A stretch of 52,645 nucleotides of DNA, from assembly GCA_003166865.1 (NCBI GenBank), contig PMUP01000071.1:109532-162176 (forward strand). Reading direction: 5' to 3'. A program made the translations under genes and the position numbers. Shown in pieces: positions 8,055-17,392 of this stretch. The notes under the pieces are model-generated. The model saw nothing but the letters and a program-made list of their open reading frames with translations. It did no database searches and was not told the origin of the DNA. Each line of letters begins with the position of its first letter. The stretch's first letter is position 1. The DNA comes from Bryobacterales bacterium (GTDB lineage: Bacteria; Acidobacteriota; Terriglobia; Bryobacterales; Bryobacteraceae).

Positions 8055-11000
8055 ACGCTCTCGATCAACTGAATCGTTACCTGCAGCGGCTGGAGAAACG
8101 CCTGCGCTTCCTGGCGGTTTCAAAAGGTACTTCGCTGGTCACCGTCTCGGCCCTGGTGATCACGGTTTTCCTGGTGTGGATCGTCAACCGCTATGCCTTC
8201 TCGGCGGCCAGCCTGCTGTGGGCGCGCATTCTCCTGTTTCTCTCCGTCGCGGTGGCCATCGCTTTTGGTCTGGTGATCCCACTGTTGAACTTGAATCGCC
8301 GAAATGCAGCGCGCCGCGCGGAACAAAAATTTCCGGAGTTCCAGGAACGTTTGCTCACGTTGGCCGAGAAGCCCAACGCCACCGGCCCGTTTCTCGAATT
8401 GCTGGCCGCCGACACTATGCGCGTCGCCGAAACCAGCGAGCCTGAGCGGCTGGCTTCCACCGGCCCCATTATTGGCTTTCTGACGTCAGCGGGCCTGGCC
8501 GTCGCCGTGCTGCTGTGGCTGATTCTCGCGGGCCCTGGATATCTCGGATACGGTACTTCGCTGCTGTGGGCCGGTGCACCGAAAGCCGGCAACCGTGCGT
8601 TTTACGACATCGCCGTCACGCCCGGCGATCGCGCCGTGCGCCGCAAGGCCGATCAATTGGTCACCGCGCAACTGCTCGGATTCGATTCGCCCAAAGTGAG
8701 GCTGTTCGCGCAGTATCGCGGTACTTCGAAGTGGGAGCAGGTCGATATGCAGCCCTCGCCGGGCGCGTCCACCTACGAGTTTCTCTTCAGCAGCTTGAGC
8801 GACAACGTCGAGTACTACGTGGAAGCGGGCGCCGTTCAGTCCAAACATTTCAATCTGCGGATCGTGGACCTCCCGAGCGTCAAGAAAATCCGCGTCACCT
8901 ATCATTACCCCTCTTGGAGCGGGATGAAGGATTCGGTGGAAGATCCCGGCGGCGATTTGCGCGCGGTGGAAGGGACCCAAGCGGACGTGGCGATTCTTAC
9001 CGATCGCCCGTTGAACAAGGGCGTGCTGGTGCTAGGCGATGATCGCCAAATCGAATTGAAACCCCAAGATGTGAAACCTGGGGAAGGGAATTGGGTCACC
9101 GCCCGCGTGACTCTGGACAAAGACGGCCTGTATCACATCGCCGCCATCGACCGCGGCGAGAATGTCCGCCTCAGCGAAGACTTTTTCATCGAAGCGCGCA
9201 AGGATTCCCCGCCGACGGTTAAGATCGACCGGCCCGGCCGCGACGCGAAGGTTAATCCGATCGAAGAAGTCACGGTCACGGTGAACGCCGAGGACGATTT
9301 CGGGCTCTACGACGTCGCGCTGCATTACTCCGTCAACGGCGGCGCCGAAAAAACCGTATCGCTGCTCTCGCAAAAGGGCGCAAAGACATCCGCGGGCAAA
9401 TACGTTCTTTCGCTGGAAGACTATAGACTGGCTCCGGGCGATCTGGTCAGCATCTACGCCTCCGCGAAAGACGCGCGTAACACCACTAAGACCGACATCT
9501 ACTTTATCCAGGCGGAGCCGTTCGAACGCAACTATTCGCAGGCCCAAGCCGGCGGCGGTGGTGGCGGAATGGGCGGCGGCGACGATCAACAGATCTCGCA
9601 ACGGCAGAAGGATATGATTGCCGCCACTTGGAACGAATACAAGAACGGTTCCAAGGATCGGTCCGTCGCATCCGACGACGCCAAATTCCTGGCTGAGCAG
9701 GAAGGCAAGTTGGCCGGGCAAGCCAAGTCCCTCGCGGATCGCATGAAGGCGCGTGAACTCACCGACGCCAATCCACAGTTCCAGAGCTTCACCAAGGAAA
9801 TGGAGGATGCCTCCAAGACGATGATCGAGTCCGCCGAGAAAATCAAGGCCCAGAAGTGGAACGATGCCATGCCGCTCGAGCAAAAGGCGCTGCAAGCGGC
9901 ACAGCGCGCCGAGGCCACCTTCCGCGACATTCAAGTCGCCTACGGAACGCAAGGCGGCGGTGGTGGCGCGGGCGGCGCGGGTCGCGATCTGGAAAACCTG
10001 GCCGACCTCGAGCTGGACCGCGAAAAGAACCAGTACGAAACCGGACAGCAGTCCGCTTCCGACAGCCGCGCCCAGGAGATTGACAAGGCGCTGCAAAAGC
10101 TGGCCGAGCTCGCGCGCCGGCAACAGGAGCTGGCCGCGAAGAAGGATCAGCAGCAGCCGTTCCGCCAGCGTTGGGAGCAGGAGATGCTGCGGCGCGAAGC
10201 CGAGCAACTCCAGAAACAGATGGAGCAGCTCCAGCGCGGCGATTCGTCACAGCAGCAAGGCTCGAATCAACAGGGACAGAAGGGGCAACAGGGCCAGCAG
10301 TCCGGCCAACAGTCCGGCCAACAGTCCGGCCAACAATCGCCCCAGCAATCTGGACAGCAATCAGGACAATCAGGCAGCGCCGGCCGCGTTGGGTCGGTGG
10401 CCTCGCCGCAATTGCAACAGGCCCTGGACCGGCTGAAACAAGCCACCCAGGACATGCAGAACGCCGAACAGCAGCAGAACGGCAGTCCCGAACAGACCGC
10501 GGCTGGAGAGCGCCGCGCGGCCGACCGCTTGCAAGAAGCTCGCGACATCCTCAACGGGATGCAGCATCAGAATGCGTCGCAGCAACTCGACGATCTGGCG
10601 AAACAAGCCAACCAACTTACGCAACAGCAGGCCGATTTCCAGAATCGTCTTCGCAAGATGGTGGGCACTTCCGGCAGCGACAATCCGCGCTTCGGCGCAC
10701 AGGCGCTCCAGAATCAGCAGGAGGCAGAACGCCTAGCCGGTGAAAAGTCGGAAATGGCCGACAAGCTCAAAAAGTTAGAGGGCGGAATATCGGACACCGC
10801 TCGTAGCCTCGCTGGCGCTCAGAATCCGGTGGGAAACAAGCTCCGCGAGGCGCTGGGTGAAGCCCAGCAAAATGACCTCGAGATGCACATGCGGCAGAGC
10901 GCGCAGTGGATCCGGCAAGGCTACGGTTCAACGGCCTGGGTGCGCGAGAACAACGTCACGGCCGGCCTGAACGCTCTGCGCGATCAATTACAGCAGGCCC

Positions 11001-11713
11001 AGGCAGCCATGCAGCAGTCCGGCAAGCCGGGACAAGGCCCAGGCGGCGACTCGAGCGATCTTGAAAAAGCTTTGGCTCGCGTCCAAGCCATGCGCGATCG
11101 AATGCAGCAGCTTGCGCAAAGCCAAGGCAAGGGTCAACCCGGCCAAGGCCGGCAGTCGAATCCACTGCAGCGCGGCAACCAGGACGGCAATGGCCAACAG
11201 GCCGGTCAGCAACCTGGACAGCAGCCCGGCCAGTCACAACAAGGGCAGAACGGGCAACAAGGACAGGGCCAGCAGGGACAAGGACAACAAGGCCAAGGAC
11301 AACAGCCCGGCCAGAATGGCAATGGCTACGCGCCCTACGGAGGCGGCGGCCCCGTGACTCCCGGAAATGGCTACGCGGCCGACGGCCCTCTGCCGATCGA
11401 GCAGGCCTATCGCGAATCGCTTCGCGACCTGAACCAGCTTCGCGATTTCGTGCGCGCCAATCCCGACGTCGCGGGCGATTATTCGAACCTGTCGCGTGCC
11501 CTGAACCCCCAGTTCGCCACCAATGACGGCGAGCTGTCGCAACGCTTGAGCCACGAAGTTCTTCCCGAGATCGAGCGCCTGGAGCTGGAGCTTCGCCGCA
11601 AACTGGAGGACAAGAACTCCGATCAGGTCCGCAGCGCCGGCTCGGAAACTGTGCCGCCGGGATATTCGGACGCAGTCGCCGATTATTTCCGGAAGCTCAG
11701 CAAGGGAAAGTAG
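8051..11713 (+). CDS. Large DUF4175-type membrane protein with Gln-rich regions
   Basis: 1220 aa from GTG 8051, overlapping the upstream stop. Three hydrophobic helices occur near the N-terminus (about residues 34-55, 58-78 and 140-165), then an Ig-like beta-rich region to about 500, a Gly patch, and a long region of coiled coil broken by two Gln/Gly-rich low-complexity tracts at about 10255-10378 and 11203-11330 (units such as GQQSGQQS and GQQGQGQQ). This architecture is that of DUF4175-type proteins found at the end of MoxR/BatA operons. The Q-rich tracts are built from short tandem DNA units, so their length may vary between strains. It is the last gene of the operon; the next gene is convergent. 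Confidence 0.85.
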   Translation: MNALDQLNRYLQRLEKRLRFLAVSKGTSLVTVSALVITVFLVWIVNRYAFSAASLLWARILLFLSVAVAIAFGLVIPLLNLNRRNAARRAEQKFPEFQERLLTLAEKPNATGPFLELLAADTMRVAETSEPERLASTGPIIGFLTSAGLAVAVLLWLILAGPGYLGYGTSLLWAGAPKAGNRAFYDIAVTPGDRAVRRKADQLVTAQLLGFDSPKVRLFAQYRGTSKWEQVDMQPSPGASTYEFLFSSLSDNVEYYVEAGAVQSKHFNLRIVDLPSVKKIRVTYHYPSWSGMKDSVEDPGGDLRAVEGTQADVAILTDRPLNKGVLVLGDDRQIELKPQDVKPGEGNWVTARVTLDKDGLYHIAAIDRGENVRLSEDFFIEARKDSPPTVKIDRPGRDAKVNPIEEVTVTVNAEDDFGLYDVALHYSVNGGAEKTVSLLSQKGAKTSAGKYVLSLEDYRLAPGDLVSIYASAKDARNTTKTDIYFIQAEPFERNYSQAQAGGGGGGMGGGDDQQISQRQKDMIAATWNEYKNGSKDRSVASDDAKFLAEQEGKLAGQAKSLADRMKARELTDANPQFQSFTKEMEDASKTMIESAEKIKAQKWNDAMPLEQKALQAAQRAEATFRDIQVAYGTQGGGGGAGGAGRDLENLADLELDREKNQYETGQQSASDSRAQEIDKALQKLAELARRQQELAAKKDQQQPFRQRWEQEMLRREAEQLQKQMEQLQRGDSSQQQGSNQQGQKGQQGQQSGQQSGQQSGQQSPQQSGQQSGQSGSAGRVGSVASPQLQQALDRLKQATQDMQNAEQQQNGSPEQTAAGERRAADRLQEARDILNGMQHQNASQQLDDLAKQANQLTQQQADFQNRLRKMVGTSGSDNPRFGAQALQNQQEAERLAGEKSEMADKLKKLEGGISDTARSLAGAQNPVGNKLREALGEAQQNDLEMHMRQSAQWIRQGYGSTAWVRENNVTAGLNALRDQLQQAQAAMQQSGKPGQGPGGDSSDLEKALARVQAMRDRMQQLAQSQGKGQPGQGRQSNPLQRGNQDGNGQQAGQQPGQQPGQSQQGQNGQQGQGQQGQGQQGQGQQPGQNGNGYAPYGGGGPVTPGNGYAADGPLPIEQAYRESLRDLNQLRDFVRANPDVAGDYSNLSRALNPQFATNDGELSQRLSHEVLPEIERLELELRRKLEDKNSDQVRSAGSETVPPGYSDAVADYFRKLSKGK

Positions 11714-11722
11714 CGTCCCCGG

Positions 11723-13732
11723 TTACTGCTGAGTATCGGCGGCGATTTGCGACCCGAGCGCTTGCGAGACTACTTCCAGGCCGGTGGTAACCGTGATCCC
11801 GGCCGTCGCGATCGTGACGGCTGGGGAGACGACGGCGGTCAGACGCGTCGCGCTCAGAACGTTGACCTGGTTCACCTGCACATCGCTGGTCCCAAATCCC
11901 ACCGTGGTCACACCTTCAGTGAAGTTCGTATTGATGCCTCGGACCTCCACCGTAACACTGCCGCCCGCTGGAATCACGCTCGGGCTCACCACCAGACTTG
12001 GGTTGGCTGGGACGGGGGACGCGGCGTACGTATAGGTGGGAGCTGTTGGATTCAGGAACAACGAACTCTGCCCGTCGATATTGAACGCCGCAACCGCGGC
12101 CGTGTAGCCAGCCGGCGCGGGTGGCGGCGTCACGATCAACAAATTGCTGGACTGCGATAGAATCACCGCGGGCAAGCCGTCAAACAAGATTTGCGTGGTC
12201 GGCGAGAACTGTTGGCCGGCTATTGCAACGGCCGCACTACCGTTCCCGGCCGGAGCAAGCCCACTCAGGATCGGTGGAGGGCTGTCCACGACGGTGAAGC
12301 CCGCAGGCAGCACATAGAGATTCCCGGGAGTGCTGAACAACAGATGCTTCGGACCAGGCCCGGCGAAGTTGCTCACCATTGCGTCCACAGCGATGTAATC
12401 CTGGTTGGGCGGCGGGTAAACTCTCAGCTTGGTGATTTGCGCAGCCGTGCCTAGCATGCTCACATTCAGGCCAGGCGTAAGAACGGTAGCACCCGTCGCA
12501 GTATTAGCCGGCTGCACCAGACCGTCCCCGTTGGCAGCGATGATGGTCGTCTCCGAAACCATCACCGGCGCGCCGACCACGTACGTGTGCGGCGCGCCGG
12601 TCACGTACGTGTTCTTAATGTAGCCGTAAGTGCGCACCGAAGAGACGCCCGGTGAGCTGGCGGGGGCCACGTTGAAGTCAATGCCCGGCGTTACGCTCCC
12701 GGCGGCTACCGTGATCACCTGCGACCCCGATTGGTTCTCATGAAACTGCGTTGCAAAACCCGTGTCCGGAGCCAGAAAAACACCATCGGAATTGTGCGGA
12801 AAAAAGATGTTGTCCGGGCTGCCTTCGCCTTCCAGCGGCGGCGGCAACGGATGCACGTAAACGTAGTATTCAATGCTGAAACCGCTCGGACCGGTCGGAA
12901 TGCCGTTGAGCTGATACGTGCCATCCGGGTTGGTGAGAGTGGCAATGGCTTGACTATTGGCCGCAATAGCAACCACGGAAGCCAGATTCACGCCGTTGCC
13001 GTGCAACGTGACCTTGCCGGAGATGCTGCCCACCGTCGACAAGTAGTTGGCGGAGGGATAGAGCAGGGAAATGCCCGCGATATCGTCGGCGCCGAGCGGG
13101 CTGGCCTTGGTCGCGGCGGTCGTATTATAGGTGGACATCACGCTCGATGCCAGCGTATGCTGCAGGCCCAGGGTATGGCCGAACTCGTGAACCAACGTCA
13201 CGAAAAACTCTTCGCTGTAGCTGGGTCCGTTGAAGTACGTGCTCGATCCCAGATCGCTCGGCAGCGTCACCACCGAAAGGTACAACGGGATGAAGCTTCC
13301 GTTGGGCCCGGCCGTCAAATTCCCAAAGCTTTCGAGCGTCGTAAAGGCCAGCAGGCCAGGCGGAACATCATCCGAAAATTCGATCTGAACTCCGGGAGCC
13401 GATTCAGTTGTTCCCGGGCTGTACAAGCCCCCAAAGGCCAGCCGGATGCTGGATGTGCTGACGCCGTTCCAGATGTTGGCGGCGGCGCTGATCTGGCTGA
13501 TGATCGCCTGGAACGAATCGCCCGCATACATCGTTGACGGGCCCGCTCCGGAAACGAAGAAGGGAACCGTATTGTTGGTCAGTGTGTTCAGATCGAACCG
13601 GGCTGGGATGGGTGTGTAGGGCGAGGACGAGCTGTTGAAGTAGGTGAAGTAGTAATACGCCACGCCAGTGCTCGAAAACAGAAAGCCGGCCGCCACCAGC
13701 GCGGCCACGCGAGTCATCCAACGCCTTCTCAT
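11723..13732 (-). CDS. Secreted matrixin-like zinc metalloprotease with IPT/TIG region
   Basis: 669 aa. The basic N-terminus and helix (RRRWMTRVAALVAAGFLF) act as signal peptide or anchor. The catalytic site is H182-E-F-G-H-T-L-G-L-Q-H192, the HExxHxxGxxH pattern of metzincins such as matrixins, so the three zinc ligands are present. After the protease domain comes a carboxypeptidase-regulatory-like beta domain (about 255-310) and, near 490-570, an IPT/TIG-like repeat (ILSGLAPAGNGSAAVAIAG, then FDGLPAVIL). The start ATG overlaps the stop of the upstream 179-aa gene, so they form an operon. It is probably exported, acting on extracellular protein. Confidence 0.87.
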   Translation of the reverse strand: MRRRWMTRVAALVAAGFLFSSTGVAYYYFTYFNSSSSPYTPIPARFDLNTLTNNTVPFFVSGAGPSTMYAGDSFQAIISQISAAANIWNGVSTSSIRLAFGGLYSPGTTESAPGVQIEFSDDVPPGLLAFTTLESFGNLTAGPNGSFIPLYLSVVTLPSDLGSSTYFNGPSYSEEFFVTLVHEFGHTLGLQHTLASSVMSTYNTTAATKASPLGADDIAGISLLYPSANYLSTVGSISGKVTLHGNGVNLASVVAIAANSQAIATLTNPDGTYQLNGIPTGPSGFSIEYYVYVHPLPPPLEGEGSPDNIFFPHNSDGVFLAPDTGFATQFHENQSGSQVITVAAGSVTPGIDFNVAPASSPGVSSVRTYGYIKNTYVTGAPHTYVVGAPVMVSETTIIAANGDGLVQPANTATGATVLTPGLNVSMLGTAAQITKLRVYPPPNQDYIAVDAMVSNFAGPGPKHLLFSTPGNLYVLPAGFTVVDSPPPILSGLAPAGNGSAAVAIAGQQFSPTTQILFDGLPAVILSQSSNLLIVTPPPAPAGYTAAVAAFNIDGQSSLFLNPTAPTYTYAASPVPANPSLVVSPSVIPAGGSVTVEVRGINTNFTEGVTTVGFGTSDVQVNQVNVLSATRLTAVVSPAVTIATAGITVTTGLEVVSQALGSQIAADTQQ

Positions 13733-14268
13733 TGTCCGGAGCCTCCAGCCAGCACAGTCTGAATGCGGCTGCTCATTTGCGCCAGCGTCATCTGAATGGT
13801 GGAAACGGTCATGATCTGGCCGGAGGCATTCAGCATCGTCTCGCTGGTGGCCCCGCGCGAGACCATCAACTGGCCCGAGGAATTGCTACTCACATTGAAC
13901 AAACCTTGCGACAGCCCGATCACTTGCGTCAGCCCGGTCTTGCTGGTCCACAGAAACAAAAGGTAGTCCTTACCGGCTGTCAGCATCGGCGCGCCCGCGA
14001 CCGCCTGCTGGACTCGGTTCACCACGCCACCCGGCACGGCCACATCCCAATTCCGCACGGGTGCGCCCTTGTAAGTGTTCGTGACCTGGACTTGATAGTG
14101 CGTGTAAATCATTGCGCCGCGAAAAGCCGCCGACGTGGGCTGCAAGGAACCACGAACAATAGCCGTCGACTTTTGGATCATGTCGTCCAAGCTGAGGTTG
14201 AGGAGAGTAGCACCCGGCAATGGAGCCAGGCACGCGGCAACAAGGGCCGATAGGATCAATCTATGCAT
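13729..14268 (-). CDS. Small secreted protein paired with matrixin-like protease
   Basis: 179 aa from ATG 14268, giving the signal peptide HRLILSALVAACLAPLPGA; a TTG four codons upstream is the longer alternative. The mature part is beta-rich (IVRGSLQPTSAAFRGAMIYTH shown in part: TAIVRGSLQ) and has no motif I recognise. The overlap with the protease gene (ATGA) suggests a functional pair, such as a substrate, chaperone or inhibitor; that is an inference from gene order only. Confidence 0.75.
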   Translation of the reverse strand: MHRLILSALVAACLAPLPGATLLNLSLDDMIQKSTAIVRGSLQPTSAAFRGAMIYTHYQVQVTNTYKGAPVRNWDVAVPGGVVNRVQQAVAGAPMLTAGKDYLLFLWTSKTGLTQVIGLSQGLFNVSSNSSGQLMVSRGATSETMLNASGQIMTVSTIQMTLAQMSSRIQTVLAGGSGQ

Positions 14269-14391
14269 GCTGTAATCCAACAGACTGCACCTGGCTTACC
14301 AATCCAGGTGATGAAAAACAAAGAAGATCTGCCTCGGATCTGGGCTCGTTGTGTATCCCTTCGACACACCGCAAGACACAACGGCCACCGG

Positions 14392-16290
14392 CTACTTGCC
14401 GCCGCGAACCACCAGCAGAGGCACTTTTATTTTGTGACGTACAGCATTAATTGTAGTCCCGAACACTATGTCTTTCAAGCCCCTATGACCATGCGCTCCC
14501 ATGACCACGAGATCCGGCTGCAACTCCTCGGCATACCGCACGATCTCCTTCTTCGGGACCCGGGCGTGCCGGACCACCATTTCAACCGCCACTTGCTGGT
14601 GCTCCAGTTCCCGAACGATCCGATGCAAGTACTGGTCGCCAGCTTCCACCTCGGCGGTGGAAGCAAGGGGGCCGTATACGAGACTGGTAACGCCTTCTTC
14701 CACGTGCAGCAGATACAGCCTGGCGCCGTGCTGCTTGGCGATCGCGGCGGCATGCGCGATGGCATCCCGGTCGCGGCTGGTGTGATCCAGGGGAACCAGG
14801 ATCTTGCGGTAAATGGGGCTCGGCAGATCCTCGGCGACGGCTTCGGGAAGCTCGATCGGCGCCTGGCCGAGATGACGAATCCAGCGCGGAAGCACCGGCT
14901 CAAAAGTCACCCAAAGGAGCAACATTGCCACGCCGGTGAGGACCGGTATCATGCCGAGCTCCAGGCGCCCTCGCCAACTGCCAGCGTCGTTGAGCCAGTC
15001 GCGCGTTGAAAGAATCACCAGCCAGATGTTCAGTGCCAGAATCAGCGCGGCGGCCATCCACGCCAGCGTCTTCAGCCAGGCCCGATTGGCGAATGCGCCC
15101 ATGCGCTGCTTGTCGTTGGTGAAATGGATGAGGGGTATCACCGCAAATGGCAACTGCATGCTGAGGATGATCTGGCTTAGGATCAGCAGTTTATATGTCC
15201 CATTCTCACCTGCGAGATAAACCGTGAACGCCGCCGGAATAATGGCCAGGGTGCGTGTCATTAACCTTCGCAGCCATGGTTGTACGCGGATGTTCAGAAA
15301 GCCTTCCATTACGATTTGACCCGCCATAGTACCAGTCAGCGTTGAGGATTGACCTGAACAAAGCAAGGCTATCGCAAACAAAAAGCTAGCCGCAGTCGTT
15401 CCGAGCAGCGGCGATAAGAGCTGGCTCGCCTGCTGGATTTCGGTGACCACAATCCCGCGGCGGAAGAACACCATCGCGGCCAGAACAAGAATCGCCGCAT
15501 TCACCAAAAGCGCGCCGTTCAGCGCAATGGTGGAGTCGATCAGATTGAAGCGGCACGCAGTGCGCTTCTCAGGCTCGGTTTTGCCGATGCGCCGCGTCTG
15601 CACCAGCGCCGAGTGCAGATACAGATTGTGCGGCATCACGGTTGCGCCCAGGATGCCGATGGCGATATAGAGCGTCCGCGCGGACAAATGCGGCACCACG
15701 CCGCGCGCCAGATCGCCAAACATCGGGGAGCCAGCCCACAGGATTTCGATCGCGAAGCAGCCTGCAATCATGGCAATCAGCGACAGCACAAATCCTTCGA
15801 TCACCCGAATTCCGAGCCGCGTGAACCACAGCAGCAGCAGCGTGTCGGCGGCCGTCAACAACACGCCAGCGAGCAGCGGAAGGTGGAACAGCAGGTTCAA
15901 AGCGATGGCCGCGCCCAGCACCTCCGCCAAATCGCAGGCGGCGATTGCGATCTCGCACAGGAACCACAACGCGTAGGAGATTGAGCGGGGGTAAGTTTCG
16001 CGGCAGGCTTGCGCCAGATCGCGCTGCGCCACAATTCCGAGGCGTGCGCTCAAGGTCTGCAGCAGGATCGCCAGCAGGTTTGAAAGCACCAGCACCCACA
16101 GGAGCTGATAGCCGAAGCGCGCGCCGCCCTCCAGGTCGGTGGCCCAATTGCCGGGATCCATATAGCCGACGCTGACCAGGTAGGCAGGCCCGGCGAAAGC
16201 GAACATGCGGCGCCATAGAGACGGATGTGTAGTGGGAACGCTCGAATGGACTTCGGGCAGGGAATTATTGACTGTAGTTGACGCCCACAA
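14392..16290 (-). CDS. mntH: Nramp-family Mn/Fe transporter fused to UspA domain
   Basis: 632 aa. The N-terminal part is an Nramp proton-coupled divalent metal importer: D45-P-G-N48 in GYMDPGNWATD is the metal-binding motif of helix 1, and MPHNLYLHSAL carries the conserved helix-6 motif. About eleven helices fill residues 30-480. Residues 496-632 are a universal stress protein domain with ATP-loop pattern VVMGAHGHRGLKDIVFGTT. The fusion links metal import to a nucleotide-binding stress domain. The start is taken as TTG 16290; the next ATG (16206) would remove the cytoplasmic N-terminus. A palindrome overlapping the promoter suggests repression by a metal sensor. Confidence 0.9.
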   Translation of the reverse strand: MWASTTVNNSLPEVHSSVPTTHPSLWRRMFAFAGPAYLVSVGYMDPGNWATDLEGGARFGYQLLWVLVLSNLLAILLQTLSARLGIVAQRDLAQACRETYPRSISYALWFLCEIAIAACDLAEVLGAAIALNLLFHLPLLAGVLLTAADTLLLLWFTRLGIRVIEGFVLSLIAMIAGCFAIEILWAGSPMFGDLARGVVPHLSARTLYIAIGILGATVMPHNLYLHSALVQTRRIGKTEPEKRTACRFNLIDSTIALNGALLVNAAILVLAAMVFFRRGIVVTEIQQASQLLSPLLGTTAASFLFAIALLCSGQSSTLTGTMAGQIVMEGFLNIRVQPWLRRLMTRTLAIIPAAFTVYLAGENGTYKLLILSQIILSMQLPFAVIPLIHFTNDKQRMGAFANRAWLKTLAWMAAALILALNIWLVILSTRDWLNDAGSWRGRLELGMIPVLTGVAMLLLWVTFEPVLPRWIRHLGQAPIELPEAVAEDLPSPIYRKILVPLDHTSRDRDAIAHAAAIAKQHGARLYLLHVEEGVTSLVYGPLASTAEVEAGDQYLHRIVRELEHQQVAVEMVVRHARVPKKEIVRYAEELQPDLVVMGAHGHRGLKDIVFGTTINAVRHKIKVPLLVVRGGK

Positions 16291-16305
16291 ATTAACTATA
16301 GTTTA
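16271..16305 (-). promoter_or_regulatory. Candidate metal-sensor operator and -10 of mntH
   Basis: A perfect palindrome AACTATAGTT lies at 16294-16303, and a related half-site ACTGTAGTT at 16271-16279. On the minus strand TATAGT (16300-16295) could be the -10 element only 4 nt before the TTG start. A repressor on the palindrome would block RNA polymerase. The regulator (MntR/DtxR or Fur type) is an inference from the transporter's role. Confidence 0.5.
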
Positions 16306-16344
16306 CTCGACCCGGCAGGGCGATACAAGAGGCGTGATATCGTC

Positions 16345-16369
16345 CCGCTTACTCACGTGCGCGGTTCAG
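16345..16369 (-). repeat. Palindromic repeat, family 2 (reverse copy)
   Basis: Read on the minus strand it is CTGAACCGCGCACGTGAGT followed by AAGCGG, identical over 25 nt to part of the copy at 30569-30593. It can form a 4-5-bp stem (ACCGC/GCGGT type) with a 12-nt loop. Confidence 0.75.
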
Positions 16370-16385
16370 TAGATTCCGCGCGTTA

Positions 16386-16412
16386 CTGAGCCGCGCGCGT
16401 CAGCAAGCGGCC
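16386..16412 (+). repeat. Palindromic repeat, family 2 (forward copy)
   Basis: Stem GCCGC / GCGGC with the 12-nt loop GCGCGTCAGCAA, a variant of the 30571 copy in which the stem changes on both sides. It stands head-to-head with the reverse copy at 16345 and ends about 10 nt before the ADOP remnant begins. Confidence 0.75.
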
Positions 16413-16422
16413 CTCTCCAACT

Positions 16423-16790
16423 TCTGCCGTCGGCATCAGCGCGAATACGCTGATTTTCAGTATGGTCAACGCTCTGCTGCTTCGGCCGTTGCCGGTTTCG
16501 CATCCGGAGAACCTGGTTCGATTGGTGGAGGTTCATCCGAATGACTTTGTCACCTGGGACCTACCCTACAATTTCTTCGATCGCGCGGCTGCTGGGGACG
16601 CGGACTTCTCCGAAGGGGGGCACAGCCGGCGCGCATCGTCGGCTTATTTTCGCGTGAGGCGCTGCTGCTAACCGCGAGCGGCATCGGTCTGGGACTGTGC
16701 GCGTACGCGGCTGCAACCGTGGTTTTCACCTTGTGGATCAGCCGGATCTTGTACGACCTTCGCCCCTGGGATCCGGCGGCCTATCGAATC
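16423..16790 (+). pseudogene. ADOP-type ABC permease remnant with internal deletion
   Basis: In frame 1 from about 16423 the sequence reads [20 protein letters not shown] and then [16 protein letters not shown], the N-terminal signature of acidobacterial duplicated orphan permeases. From 16632, in a different frame, it reads [15 protein letters not shown] and WISRILYDLRPWDPAAY, the typical C-terminus of the same family. The several hundred codons between are missing and the frames disagree, so this is a deleted, frameshifted relic. Its 3' end runs into the tail of the convergent beta-barrel gene. Confidence 0.88.
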
Positions 16791-17392
16791 TTCCACTCGA
16801 TGCCGACCAGTATGTCCACCTGGTTTTGCGTCGATTGCCACGACGGGCCATTGCCGAAGGTCCCCGTGATGGGCGTGTTGTTCCAATGCGTGTAGCGGAC
16901 ACCGGGCGACAGGCGCAGGCGGCCGATCCCGACCTGTACGCCTCCACCAATGACCAACCCTTGACTATCGGGCAACTGCTCGCTAGAGATCGAGGTCGAG
17001 GGCGGTGAAACGAAATAGGTCGTCATCGATCCATCCATCACACGGGGCGCATAGCCCACCTCCGCAAACGGCTTGACGAGCGGAACCGGCAGCCTGTACT
17101 TGAGCAGCATCGGGAATTCCCACGAATTCGCGCGCTCTCCAAAAAAGCCGCTGTTGAAGACCCCTTGAAATCCTTCGCGCTGATAGAGCGCATCCACTTC
17201 AACTCCGAAGCCGAGTGGCAGGCCGATATCCAATGCCGGTCCGACGACGTAGCGTTTGGACACACTGGTGGCTCCTCCGCCGGACAAATCATCGCTGACC
17301 CGAGCACCGCCGACAACGCCGAACGAAATCGACTGCCCGAAGCAAACACTGCCGGTTAAGATGACGGCGGTCATCCAAAGGCAAAGGCGCAT
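16781..17392 (-). CDS. Outer-membrane beta-barrel protein
   Basis: 203 aa from ATG 17392, preceded by GAGGAAG about 10 nt upstream; longer in-frame starts upstream lack a signal peptide. Residues 1-20 (RLCLWMTAVILTGSVCFGQ) are a signal peptide. The rest alternates polar and hydrophobic residues in beta strands (for example LPLGFGVEVDALYQREGF, WEFPMLLKYRLPVPLVKPFAEVG in part) and ends ILVGIEWKIR, as expected for a small OmpW/opacity-type barrel (porin-like, PF13505 style). The family assignment is by pattern. It is monocistronic, diverging from the FecR gene. Confidence 0.8.
   Translation of the reverse strand: MRLCLWMTAVILTGSVCFGQSISFGVVGGARVSDDLSGGGATSVSKRYVVGPALDIGLPLGFGVEVDALYQREGFQGVFNSGFFGERANSWEFPMLLKYRLPVPLVKPFAEVGYAPRVMDGSMTTYFVSPPSTSISSEQLPDSQGLVIGGGVQVGIGRLRLSPGVRYTHWNNTPITGTFGNGPSWQSTQNQVDILVGIEWKIR

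Noticed and set aside
10291-10340. Short direct repeats (CAGTCCGGCCAA) that might be a CRISPR
   Set aside because: They are contiguous in-frame units encoding a Gln/Ser/Gly-rich tract, with no spacers.
14263-15009. 248-aa open frame antisense to the Nramp-UspA gene
   Set aside because: Shadow of the UspA coding region; no ribosome site and no family.
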